Source: Streptomyces sp. ICC1
GTDB taxonomy: Bacteria; Actinomycetota; Actinomycetes; Streptomycetales; Streptomycetaceae
Length of the DNA: 64,000 nt
Assembly (NCBI RefSeq): GCF_003287935.1
Contig: NZ_CP030287.1
Coordinates: 3,562,267 to 3,626,266 of the forward strand
Reading direction: 5' to 3'
Below, piece after piece: positions 44,181-51,084 of this stretch. Numbering within the stretch: position 1 is the first letter of the stretch; every line of letters begins with the position of its first letter. Position numbers and translations under genes: made by a program. A model generated the notes under the pieces. The model saw nothing but the letters and a program-made list of their open reading frames with translations, was not told the origin of the DNA and ran no database searches.

Positions 44181-44530
44181 GCGGCGAGCAGCGCCGCGCC
44201 CAGGGCGAGGGCGCCGGGCAGGGCCTGGGCGATCAGGATCCGGCGGTTGGCCGTCGCGGCCCCGTACACCCCGGCGACGATCACGCAGACGAGGAAGAAG
44301 ATCTGCGTGGCGAGCGAGTCGATGACGAGCGACCAGACCAGGCCGGCGGCGAGGAAGCCGTTGTACAGGCCCTGGTTGGCGGCGAGCGGGGCGGTCAGGC
44401 GGGCGGTGTCGGCGTCGAAGCCGGACAGCGCCCGGCCGGGCGGACGCTGCCACAGGAACATCTCCAGGACCAGGAAGTACGCGTGGAGCGCGGCGACGAG
44501 GCCGATGAGGATCGATGCGACCGTGTGCAC
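44177..44530 (-). CDS. DUF1304 family membrane protein
   Basis: A 117-residue protein with four TM helices and the DUF1304 pattern: HAYFLVLEMFLW near the start and LAANQGLYNGFLAAGLVW in the middle, where the NQG.YNGFLA motif is diagnostic. The function is unknown. The GTG at 44530 has GGGAGG five bases upstream; a GTG at 44536 abuts that site and is less likely. It is the first gene of an operon with the overlapping TetR regulator. Confidence 0.88.
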   Translation of the reverse strand: MHTVASILIGLVAALHAYFLVLEMFLWQRPPGRALSGFDADTARLTAPLAANQGLYNGFLAAGLVWSLVIDSLATQIFFLVCVIVAGVYGAATANRRILIAQALPGALALGAALLAA

Positions 44531-44572
44531 GGCCACCTCCCTGGGTGGGGGCGAGCGAGGCCGGTCCGTCCG

Positions 44573-44598
44573 ACTTCCTGGACAACTGTACAGGAAGT
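44573..44598. promoter_or_regulatory. 26-base palindrome, candidate TetR operator
   Basis: ACTTCCTG (44573-44580) and CAGGAAGT (44591-44598) form a perfect 8-bp dyad, and the 10-base middle also pairs at three positions. It lies ~45 bases upstream of the DUF1304-TetR operon and ~43 bases before the divergent BtrH-like gene. Confidence 0.65.
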
Positions 44599-44640
44599 TC
44601 CGTCGCGGCCGGCGGTCCGCGGCGCGGCTACGCTGACCGC

Positions 44641-45684
44641 ATGACTGCGCTCGTATATGAAGACTTCGCCCCCGGACGCCACCGCGAGGCCACGCTGATC
44701 CGGCACGCGCTCGGCAGCGTGCACGATGAGGCCCTGGTCGCGGGCCTGGCGGGCGGCATCGGCTTCATGTACTTCGTGTTCGAGTACGCCGGCCGCCCGC
44801 CGATGCCGACGATCGTCGCCCAGGCCCACCCCGACCCCTGGGTCCAGGTCGCCCTCGGCCGCCTGAACATCCCGTATGAGGCCACCCGCAGCGCCAAGCC
44901 GCGCTGGAACCGGGTCGAGGCCGCGCTCGACGCGGGCGCCCCGGTGTTCTGCACGGTCGACCGGTCGGGTCTGCCCTGGCACCGTCCCGCCCCGATGGCG
45001 GAGCTGGCCGCCGCCGATCCGTACGTGGTCGTCGTCGTCGGCTACGACGGGGACACCTACTACGTCGAGGACGGCGCGGACGGGGCCGAGACGCCGTACG
45101 CGATCGGCCGGGAGGAGTTCGGCGCCGCCTGGTCCGGGCACAAGAAGGGCCGCCACCAGATGGTGGTGACCACCGGCAAGCCCGCCGCCGAGCCGGACCT
45201 CGACGCGGCGATCGCCGCGACGGTCTCCCGGCTCACCGGGCCCGTGCTCGGCAACCACTTCGACGTCAACTTCGGCTTCTCCGGCATGGAGAAGTTCGCC
45301 GCGCAGCTGCGCGACACCACGACCAAGACGGGCTGGGAGCGGCGGTTCGCCACCCCCGAGGCCTTCGCGGTGGGCGCCGGGCGGCTGCACTCCTGCCTGG
45401 AGGAGGAGTGGACCGCCCCGGGCGCCACCCGGCCGCTGTACGCGGACTTCCTCGACCTGGCCGGCCACGCGGAGGCGGCGGGCCTCTTCCGGGAGTCCGG
45501 CCGGCAGTGGTCGGGGCTCGCCGAACTGGCCCGTACGGCCGACCCGGAAGCGGACGCCGCCGGGCGGCGGGCGCTCTTCGACGCCTGCGCGGAGCTGGTG
45601 GACGGCGCGCTGGCGCTGGAGCGCGAGGCGGTCACCTCGCTGCCGGCGCCCGCCGAGGCCCCCGCCGAGGCCCCCGCCGGGTAG
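44641..45684 (+). CDS. BtrH N-terminal/DUF4872 domain protein
   Basis: A 347-residue protein. The N-terminal half (EATLIRHALGSVHDEALVAGLAGGIGFMYFVF and VFCTVDRSGLPWH) matches the BtrH_N domain, a cysteine-peptidase-like fold. The second half (DLDAAIAATVSRLTGPVLGNHFDVNFGFSGMEKFAAQLRDT) matches DUF4872. BtrH transfers an acyl side chain in butirosin synthesis, but here the early Cys of the family is replaced by Ala, so activity is doubtful. TACGCT lies six bases before the ATG, so the message is probably leaderless. It is divergent from the DUF1304-TetR operon. Confidence 0.88.
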   Translation: MTALVYEDFAPGRHREATLIRHALGSVHDEALVAGLAGGIGFMYFVFEYAGRPPMPTIVAQAHPDPWVQVALGRLNIPYEATRSAKPRWNRVEAALDAGAPVFCTVDRSGLPWHRPAPMAELAAADPYVVVVVGYDGDTYYVEDGADGAETPYAIGREEFGAAWSGHKKGRHQMVVTTGKPAAEPDLDAAIAATVSRLTGPVLGNHFDVNFGFSGMEKFAAQLRDTTTKTGWERRFATPEAFAVGAGRLHSCLEEEWTAPGATRPLYADFLDLAGHAEAAGLFRESGRQWSGLAELARTADPEADAAGRRALFDACAELVDGALALEREAVTSLPAPAEAPAEAPAG

Positions 45685-45815
45685 TCGGTCGGGCGGGCAG
45701 CCGGCCGGGGGTCGGTTCCGTCAAAAGTGGAATCGCTCAATTTTTGCCTCGGTACAACCTGCGGGCGTACGGTGGACAAATCGTCCCCGAACACCGCTAA
45801 GGGCCTGCACCGCGT

Positions 45816-47561
45816 ATGGAAACGACCCTCGTCCTGATCGTCGGCGTCATCAGCATCGTCGCCGTCGCCGCCTTCTCGAAGCGGCTCGGGCTCGCCGCCC
45901 CGCTGAGCCTGGTGGTCGTCGGCATCGCCCTCAGCTTCGTCCCGGGCGTGCCGGTGCTCGCCATCCAGCCGGAGTGGGTCCTCGCCGGCGTGCTGCCTCC
46001 GCTGCTCTACTCGGCGGCGGTCAACATGCCCGCCTCCGACTTCCGCCGCAACCTCGGCGCCATCACCGGCCTCGCGGTCCTGCTCGTCGCCGTCACCACC
46101 CTCGGCGCGGGCTGGCTCTTCCACTGGCTCATGCCGGGGCTCGGCTGGCCCGCCGCCTTCGCCCTCGGCGCCGTCGTCAGCCCCACCGACGCGGTCGCCG
46201 CCACCTCCATGGGCAAGCAGCTCGGGCTGCCGTCACGGCTGCTGACCATGCTGGAGGGCGAGGGCCTCGTCAACGACGCCTCCGCGCTGGTGCTGTTGCG
46301 CTCCGCGATCGCGGCGATGGCCGGAACCGTGTCCCTGGCCGGGGTCGCCGGGAACTTCCTCTTCTCCGTGGCCGTGGCGGGCGCGGTCGGACTCGGCGTC
46401 GGCCTCGTCAACGTCAGGGTGCGGGCCATGCTGAGGGACAGCCTGCTGAACACGGCGATCTCCTTCGTCGTGCCCTTCGTCGCCTTTCTGCCCGCCGAGG
46501 AGTTCCACGCCTCCGGCGTGCTCGCGGTCGTCGTCGCGGGCCTGGTCACCGGCCATCAGAGCCCGCGCTTCCTCAGCGCGCAGGACCGGCTGACCGAAGC
46601 CATGAACTGGCGCACGCTCGCCTTCCTGCTCGAGAGCGCGATCTTTCTCCTGATGGGCCTCGGCCTCAAGAGCCTCCTCGACGCCGTCGCCGCCGATGGC
46701 CTCAGCGCCATGCGGGCCCTGCTCATCGGCCTCGCGGCCGCCGCCCTGGTCATCGTGGCGCGCATGGTGTTCGTCGCCCCGCTCATCGCCTTCGTGCGCA
46801 AGGACGCACGGCGGGCCGCCGAGAAGAAGCCGCGGCTCGACTGGCTGATGGACCGGCTCGGCGCCCCCGAGGCCGAGGAGAGGTCTCGGGGGCGCGGGCC
46901 CCTGACGCCCCGCCGCGTCCAGCAGATGAAGGACCGGGTCACCCGGGCCTCCGCCGACGCGGACTTCAAGGTGAACGAGAGCCTCGGCTGGCGCAGCGGA
47001 GTGGCCCTCGCCTGGGCCGGCATGCGCGGAGCGATCACCGTCGCCGCCGCCCAGACCCTGCCCGAGGACACCCCGTACCGCCCCCAACTGCTGCTCATCG
47101 CCTTCGTCGTCGCCACCGGCACCCTGCTGCTCCAGGGGCTGACCCTGCCCGCCGTCATCCGGACGGTGAAGGTCCCCGGCGACGATCCGGAGCGGCTGCG
47201 GGACGAGCAGCGGCGGCTGCTCGACGAGGTCTCCGCCGCCGGGCGGGCCGTCCTGGAGGATCCCGGCCTCGCGCGGGCCGACGGCAGCCCGTACGCGCCT
47301 GCCGTCGTCGCCAAGGTCCGCGAGGACGCCCGCCTGGACCGGGCCGGGACCGCTCCCGCGCGCGCCGGCGAGCGGGAGCGGGAGCGGGAGCAGTACGTCG
47401 ACCTGCGGCTCGGTGTCATCGCGGCCGCGCGGGACGCCGTACTGGCCGCCCGCTCGACCGGCGTCTACGGATCGCAGACCATCAACCGCACCCAGCACGC
47501 ACTGGACCTGGACGAGGCCCGCCTCCAGCGCCTCGGCGACTCGGGCGGCGCCGGACACTGA
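45816..47561 (+). CDS. Na+/H+ antiporter (CPA1/NhaP type)
   Basis: A 581-residue inner membrane protein with about twelve TM segments, then a ~130-residue charged cytoplasmic tail (EREREREQY). Family motifs are VVSPTDAVAAT and EGEGLVNDASALVLL (with the ND pair needed for transport) and the late WAGMRGAITVAAAQTLP. It exchanges Na+ or K+ for protons. A charged loop of about 60 residues (PEAEERSRGRGPLTPRRVQQ) interrupts the late TMs. The ATG at 45816 has AAGGG about eleven bases upstream. A heptamer minisatellite begins four bases after the stop. Confidence 0.93.
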   Translation: METTLVLIVGVISIVAVAAFSKRLGLAAPLSLVVVGIALSFVPGVPVLAIQPEWVLAGVLPPLLYSAAVNMPASDFRRNLGAITGLAVLLVAVTTLGAGWLFHWLMPGLGWPAAFALGAVVSPTDAVAATSMGKQLGLPSRLLTMLEGEGLVNDASALVLLRSAIAAMAGTVSLAGVAGNFLFSVAVAGAVGLGVGLVNVRVRAMLRDSLLNTAISFVVPFVAFLPAEEFHASGVLAVVVAGLVTGHQSPRFLSAQDRLTEAMNWRTLAFLLESAIFLLMGLGLKSLLDAVAADGLSAMRALLIGLAAAALVIVARMVFVAPLIAFVRKDARRAAEKKPRLDWLMDRLGAPEAEERSRGRGPLTPRRVQQMKDRVTRASADADFKVNESLGWRSGVALAWAGMRGAITVAAAQTLPEDTPYRPQLLLIAFVVATGTLLLQGLTLPAVIRTVKVPGDDPERLRDEQRRLLDEVSAAGRAVLEDPGLARADGSPYAPAVVAKVREDARLDRAGTAPARAGEREREREQYVDLRLGVIAAARDAVLAARSTGVYGSQTINRTQHALDLDEARLQRLGDSGGAGH

Positions 47562-47564
47562 GCC

Positions 47565-47662
47565 GCTGCCCGCTGCCCGCTGCCCGCTGCCCGCTGCCCG
47601 CTGCCCGCTGCCCGCTGCCCGCTGCCCGCTGCCCGCTGCCCACTGCCCACTGCCCACTGCCC
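47565..47662. repeat. Heptamer minisatellite (14 copies)
   Basis: Eleven perfect head-to-tail copies of GCTGCCC (47565-47641), then three of ACTGCCC (47642-47662). It fills the 106-base gap between the antiporter and the convergent ferredoxin gene. Confidence 0.97.
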
Positions 47663-47667
47663 GTGGG

Positions 47668-47886
47668 TCAGGCGCCCCCGCCCTCCTCGACGGTGACCGC
47701 CGACACCGGGCACGCCCGGGCCGCCTCCCGCAGCAGCGGGCTGCCGCCGCCGTCCTCGCGGCCCGGGAGCACGGCGCCCAGCCCGTCCTCGTCCTGGGTG
47801 AACACGCCCGGCGCGGTCAGGGCGCACTGGCCGGCCCCGATGCAGACGTCCGTGGCGATGGAGACGCGCGGGGCCACCGGGCTCAC
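47668..47886 (-). CDS. 3Fe-4S type ferredoxin, P450 partner
   Basis: A 72-residue ferredoxin with CIGAGQC near the start and CPVSA near the end, three conserved Cys that fit a 3Fe-4S cluster as in the SoyB-type ferredoxins of Streptomyces P450s. It passes electrons to the cytochrome. The GTG at 47886 overlaps the P450 stop (GTGA), so the two are translationally coupled, and this ferredoxin is the obvious redox partner. A reductase is not nearby. Confidence 0.92.
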   Translation of the reverse strand: MSPVAPRVSIATDVCIGAGQCALTAPGVFTQDEDGLGAVLPGREDGGGSPLLREAARACPVSAVTVEEGGGA

Positions 47887-49073
47887 CACGCCACGGGCAG
47901 TTCGACCATGCCCTGGATGGTGTCCCCGGGTTTGAAGGGGATCGTGTCCGGATCCGCCGCGAGGCGCAGTCCGGGCAGCCGGTCGAAGAGGGTGCCGAGC
48001 GCGATCTCCATCTCGGCGCGGGCCAGGTTCTGGCCCAGACACTGGTGGATGCCGAAGCCGAAGCCCAGGTGGTGCCGGGAGGTCCGGCGCCAGTCCAGGG
48101 CGTCGGGCCGCTCGAAGACGGCCTCGTCGCGGTTGATGACGGAGGTGGAGAAGATCACCCCGTCGTCGGCGCGGACGGTCACCCCGCCGATCTCGATGTC
48201 CTGCGTCGCCACCCGGAGCATGCCGTCCGCGATCGACAGGAACCGCATCAGCTCCTCCACGGCCGACGGCATCAGGGCCGGCTCGGCGCGCAGCTCGGCC
48301 AGCTGCTCGGGGTGGCGGAGCAGGGTGAAGGTGCCGAGCGAGATCATGTTGGCCGTGGTCTCGTGCCCCGCGATCAGCAGGATCGCGGCCAGCGAGACCA
48401 GCTCCTCGACATCGGTCTCGCCGGTCTCCAGGCGCCGGGCGACCAGCTCGTCCAGCAGTCCCTCGCCCTGGGTCCGGCGCTTGTGCCCGATGAGTTCGCG
48501 CAGGTAGCCGTTCAGCTGTTCGCGGGCGTCCTCCACGTCGGCGAGCTCGGGCCCGCGCAGCAGCCGCCGCGACTGGTTCTCGAAGAACTCGTGGTCCTCG
48601 TACGGGACTCCGAGCAGCGCGCAGATCACCATCGACGGCACCGGCAGCGCGAAGGCGCCGACCAGTTCGGCGCGCGGGCCCGCCGCGACCATCGCGTCGA
48701 TCAGCCGGTCCACGGTCTCCTGGATCCGGGGGCGCAGCGCGGCGGTCCGTCCCAGCGAGAAGCTCGGGATCAGCATCCGGCGCTGCGTGTTGTGGACGGG
48801 GTCGTCGACGCCGATGAGCGCGGTACGGCGGTTCTGGAGCCCCTTGAACCGCTTGTTGGGGGTGGGGAAGGAGCCGTTCTGCCGGTCGGCGGAGAGCCGT
48901 CCGTCGGAGAGCAGGGCGCGCGCCTCGGCGTGCCCGGAGACCACCCACACGGAGCGGCCGTCGAAGAGGGTGACGCGGGAGAGCGGCCGGCCCGCCCGCA
49001 GGGGCTCGTAGGCCGCCGGGGGGTGGTAGGGGCAGGTCCGGTCCTGGGGGAAGGCAACGGTCTTCTCGGACAT
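47883..49073 (-). CDS. Cytochrome P450 (CYP105-like)
   Basis: A 396-residue monooxygenase of normal bacterial length. The I-helix is LLIAGHETTANM, the K-helix ExxR is EELMRFLS and the heme-binding loop FGFGIHQCLGQNLARAEMEI, with the Cys ligand. The start pattern (CPYHPPAAYEPLRAGRPL) and the coupled 3Fe-4S ferredoxin fit the CYP105 group, which hydroxylates xenobiotics and antibiotics. The ATG at 49073 follows a CGAGG site. No secondary-metabolite cluster surrounds it, so it is probably a stand-alone catabolic or detoxifying enzyme (inference). Confidence 0.94.
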   Translation of the reverse strand: MSEKTVAFPQDRTCPYHPPAAYEPLRAGRPLSRVTLFDGRSVWVVSGHAEARALLSDGRLSADRQNGSFPTPNKRFKGLQNRRTALIGVDDPVHNTQRRMLIPSFSLGRTAALRPRIQETVDRLIDAMVAAGPRAELVGAFALPVPSMVICALLGVPYEDHEFFENQSRRLLRGPELADVEDAREQLNGYLRELIGHKRRTQGEGLLDELVARRLETGETDVEELVSLAAILLIAGHETTANMISLGTFTLLRHPEQLAELRAEPALMPSAVEELMRFLSIADGMLRVATQDIEIGGVTVRADDGVIFSTSVINRDEAVFERPDALDWRRTSRHHLGFGFGIHQCLGQNLARAEMEIALGTLFDRLPGLRLAADPDTIPFKPGDTIQGMVELPVAW

Positions 49074-49202
49074 ACAGCACCTCGCACGCGATGGTTCCGT
49101 TTCGCCGGAACCATTACATGCCTCAGGCACCTATCCGATCCATGTGACTTTCGGCCAGATTGCTCGCGTTCGCCTGGACGGCGCAACGGCGGGGCCGAAG
49201 GG

Positions 49203-49541
49203 TCAGAGGCGGGCGTCCAGGAACGACCGGAGCTCGGCCGCGGTCATCGGCCCGGCCTGGGTCGCCAGCGCGGCTCCGTCCGCGATGAGGACGGCGGTCG
49301 GGGCGCCCGTCACCTCGAACCGCTTGGTCTGCGCGGGACAGCGGGTGATGTCCACGCGCACCGCCGTCAGCCGCGTCCCGTACTCCTGCGCCAGCTCGGC
49401 CACCACGGCGTCCATCGAGCGGCAGGCGTCGAGGGCCTTGGGCCAGGTCCCGCAGAAGTAGGCGAGCACGGGCCCGTCCGTCATGCCGAGGATGAAGTCG
49501 AACTCCTGGTCCTCCAGTGGCTGGTGTACCCGACGTGCCAT
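49203..49541 (-). CDS. Thioredoxin-fold protein without a CXXC motif
   Basis: A 112-residue thioredoxin-like protein: GPVLAYFCGTWPKALDACRSMD, RLTAVRVDITRCPAQTKRFEVTGAPTAVLIADG and MTAAELRSFLDARL. The cis-Pro (TGAPT) is conserved, but the active site reads CGTW in place of CGPC, so only one Cys remains at that place; another is nine residues on. It may use a monothiol mechanism, or be a structural adaptor. The ATG at 49541 has GGAG eight bases upstream. It is divergent from a small hypothetical gene. Confidence 0.85.
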   Translation of the reverse strand: MARRVHQPLEDQEFDFILGMTDGPVLAYFCGTWPKALDACRSMDAVVAELAQEYGTRLTAVRVDITRCPAQTKRFEVTGAPTAVLIADGAALATQAGPMTAAELRSFLDARL

Positions 49542-49640
49542 GGGTGGTGCTCCGCTTCGTGTGCTGTGGTCCGGAAGGTGGTCCCCCATCATCGCCGCTC
49601 GCCGGAAGGCGTTGTCAGTGGCGTCTGTGAAGCTGGCGGC

Positions 49641-49910
49641 ATGGACGACAGGATGCTCCGGCGCCGGGTCTACGGCGCCGACCACGACGACCCCGATCCG
49701 GGGCCGCTTCCGGGGCACGCCTACGGCGAGCTCGTCGGCGGCCCCCTCGACGGGCTTCTGCTCGACGTCACGGGCTGGAGCGCCGCGCAGCTCGGCGAGG
49801 AGGCCCGGCTCCCGACGGAGATAGGGCGCTACGGGGCGGGCGGCCGGGCCCACTACCGCCGGCGGGCGGCCGACCCCGGCCACTGGGACTGGACCGGCGA
49901 CAGCCGCTGA
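49641..49910 (+). CDS. Small hypothetical protein
   Basis: An 89-residue protein: MDDRMLRRRVYGADHDDPDP, then a conserved-looking core AYGELVGGPLDGLLLDVTGW, and a charged end with GRYGAGGRAHYRRRAADPGHWDWTGDS. I recognise this G.LDGLLLDV type core from unnamed Streptomyces proteins but no function is known. It is part of a much longer open frame; the ATG at 49641 is the first codon followed by plausible protein. It is convergent with the DoxX-like gene. Confidence 0.6.
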   Translation: MDDRMLRRRVYGADHDDPDPGPLPGHAYGELVGGPLDGLLLDVTGWSAAQLGEEARLPTEIGRYGAGGRAHYRRRAADPGHWDWTGDSR

Positions 49911-49962
49911 GCACGGGCGGACGGGCCCGCGTGAGCACCGCTCGGCGCGGCGCGACACGGCC

Positions 49963-49997
49963 GAGCCCCCGGTCCGCCGACGTGTGACCGGGGGCTC
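49963..49997. terminator. Bidirectional terminator before the DoxX-like gene end
   Basis: Perfect 12-bp arms GAGCCCCCGGTC / GACCGGGGGCTC with an 11-base loop, between convergent genes. Confidence 0.75.
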
Positions 49998-50051
49998 TGA
50001 ACGGCTCTTCCGGTGCGTGCGTCGGATCGGATGCACCGGACGGGCGGGAGA

Positions 50052-50426
50052 TCAGCCCGCGGCGTTCCGGCTGACCTCGCGCGCCCAGAGCACCAGCGGG
50101 ACCTGGAGCGGCAGCCGGGCGAGCGCCACGGCCCGTACGACGGGGGAGCGGCGGCGGGCGTCCTTGGCCATCTTGACGTTCGCCGGGAACACGCCGACGA
50201 AGAACGCCGCCGTCGCCAGCGCCGCGACCCGCCGGGTGCGCGGGTGGGCGATCCCGGCGGCGAGCGCGAGCTCCGCCACGCCGCTCGCGTACGTCCACTG
50301 GCGCGGGCTGCCGGGCAGCGAGCGCGGCACGGTCGCGTCGAAGGGCTTCGGGGCGACCGCGTGCGCCACCGCGGCACCGGCCAGCAGGCCGGCGAGCAGC
50401 AGGGGTGAGGAAGGGGTGCGCGGCAT
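50052..50426 (-). CDS. DoxX-like small membrane protein
   Basis: A 124-residue protein with four predicted TM helices: LLLAGLLAGAAVAHAVAPKPFD, a PGSPRQWTYASGVAELALAAG segment, RRVAALATAAFFVGVFPANVKMA and ARLPLQVPLVLWAREV. The W.Y.SGVAE pattern and the P.N..MA step are typical of DoxX-type proteins. The role in bacteria is uncertain (electron transfer or membrane protection has been suggested). The ATG at 50426 follows GAGG. It is divergent from the DGPF-ECF42 pair. Confidence 0.82.
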   Translation of the reverse strand: MPRTPSSPLLLAGLLAGAAVAHAVAPKPFDATVPRSLPGSPRQWTYASGVAELALAAGIAHPRTRRVAALATAAFFVGVFPANVKMAKDARRRSPVVRAVALARLPLQVPLVLWAREVSRNAAG

Positions 50427-50484
50427 GGGGAGGATCCTCTCGGAGGGGCCTGGGCCTGGCGATCCTACTCGCCAGTAGCACCCC

Positions 50485-50529
50485 GCGGGGAAGCCGTGGG
50501 GAAGCCGTGGGGAAGCCCGTGGGGAAGTC
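50485..50529. repeat. Four imperfect 11-bp direct repeats
   Basis: Four near-identical units of GTGGGGAAGCC at 50485, 50496, 50507 and 50519 in the divergent region between the DoxX-like gene and the DGPF gene. Confidence 0.75.
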
Positions 50530-50550
50530 CGCGACTGCTCCGGTGGCGGC

Positions 50551-50580
50551 CCCGGAAGATTCTTTGAAGAATTTTCCGGG
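50551..50580. promoter_or_regulatory. 30-base palindrome upstream of the ECF42 operon
   Basis: CCCGGAAGATTCTT and its partner AAGAATTTTCCGGG pair at 13 of 14 positions across a 2-base centre. The core is AT-rich. It directly precedes the predicted ECF42 promoter, so it could be an operator, or the terminator of a leftward transcript. Confidence 0.6.
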
Positions 50581-50584
50581 GAGC

Positions 50585-50611
50585 TGTCGATCCGGGCGCC
50601 TCCTGTTCGAC
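50585..50611 (+). promoter_or_regulatory. Predicted ECF42 sigma factor promoter
   Basis: TGTCGA (50585-50590) and CGAC (50608-50611) are 17 bases apart. As I recall it, ECF42 promoters in Streptomyces carry TGTCGA at -35 and CGA with C or T at -10. It lies 60 bases before the DGPF gene, so the operon would be self-activated. Confidence 0.6.
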
Positions 50612-50670
50612 GCAAGGGTGAGAGGCGGGGGGAAACAGTCCCCACCGCCCTCCCCGACCGAGGAGTCACC

Positions 50671-51030
50671 ATGCCGCGCTTCCTTTCGCTCATCCGCATC
50701 GACGAGCAGAGCCTCACGCCCGACACCCCCTTCCCCGCCGACTTCGAGCAGCGCATGGGCGCACTGATGGAGGAGATCACCAAGGCCGGGGTCATGCTCG
50801 ACACCGCCGGACTGCTCCCCACCTCCGAGGGGACCCGGGTCACCTGGTCCGGCGGCAAGCTCAGCTACACGGACGGCCCCTTCACCGAGACCAAGGAGGT
50901 CATCGGCGGGTACGCCCTCATGCAGTGCAAGGACAAGGACGAGGCGCTGGAGTGGACCAAGCGCTTCCTGGAGACCCACCCCGAGAACTGGACGGTCGGA
51001 GCCGAGGTCCGCCAGCTCGACGGAAGCTGA
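50671..51030 (+). CDS. YCII/DGPF-domain protein, partner of ECF42 sigma factor
   Basis: A 119-residue protein: MPRFLSLIRIDEQS, then the diagnostic YTDGPFTETKEVIGGYALMQ containing the DGPF motif. These small ferredoxin-fold proteins are regular neighbours and proposed partners of ECF42-type sigma factors, though their biochemical role is unknown. The ATG has GAGGAG five bases upstream. The sigma gene begins 54 bases after its stop in the same direction, and a matching promoter lies upstream. Confidence 0.93.
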   Translation: MPRFLSLIRIDEQSLTPDTPFPADFEQRMGALMEEITKAGVMLDTAGLLPTSEGTRVTWSGGKLSYTDGPFTETKEVIGGYALMQCKDKDEALEWTKRFLETHPENWTVGAEVRQLDGS

Positions 51031-51084
51031 CGCCCCGCGCCCGGTCGCGCCGTTTGCCCTGCCTCGTCACGGCTGCTCTGATGG

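Noticed and set aside
47565..47662. Tandem repeats as a CRISPR array
   Set aside because: The unit is seven bases with no spacers and there are no cas genes; it is a minisatellite.
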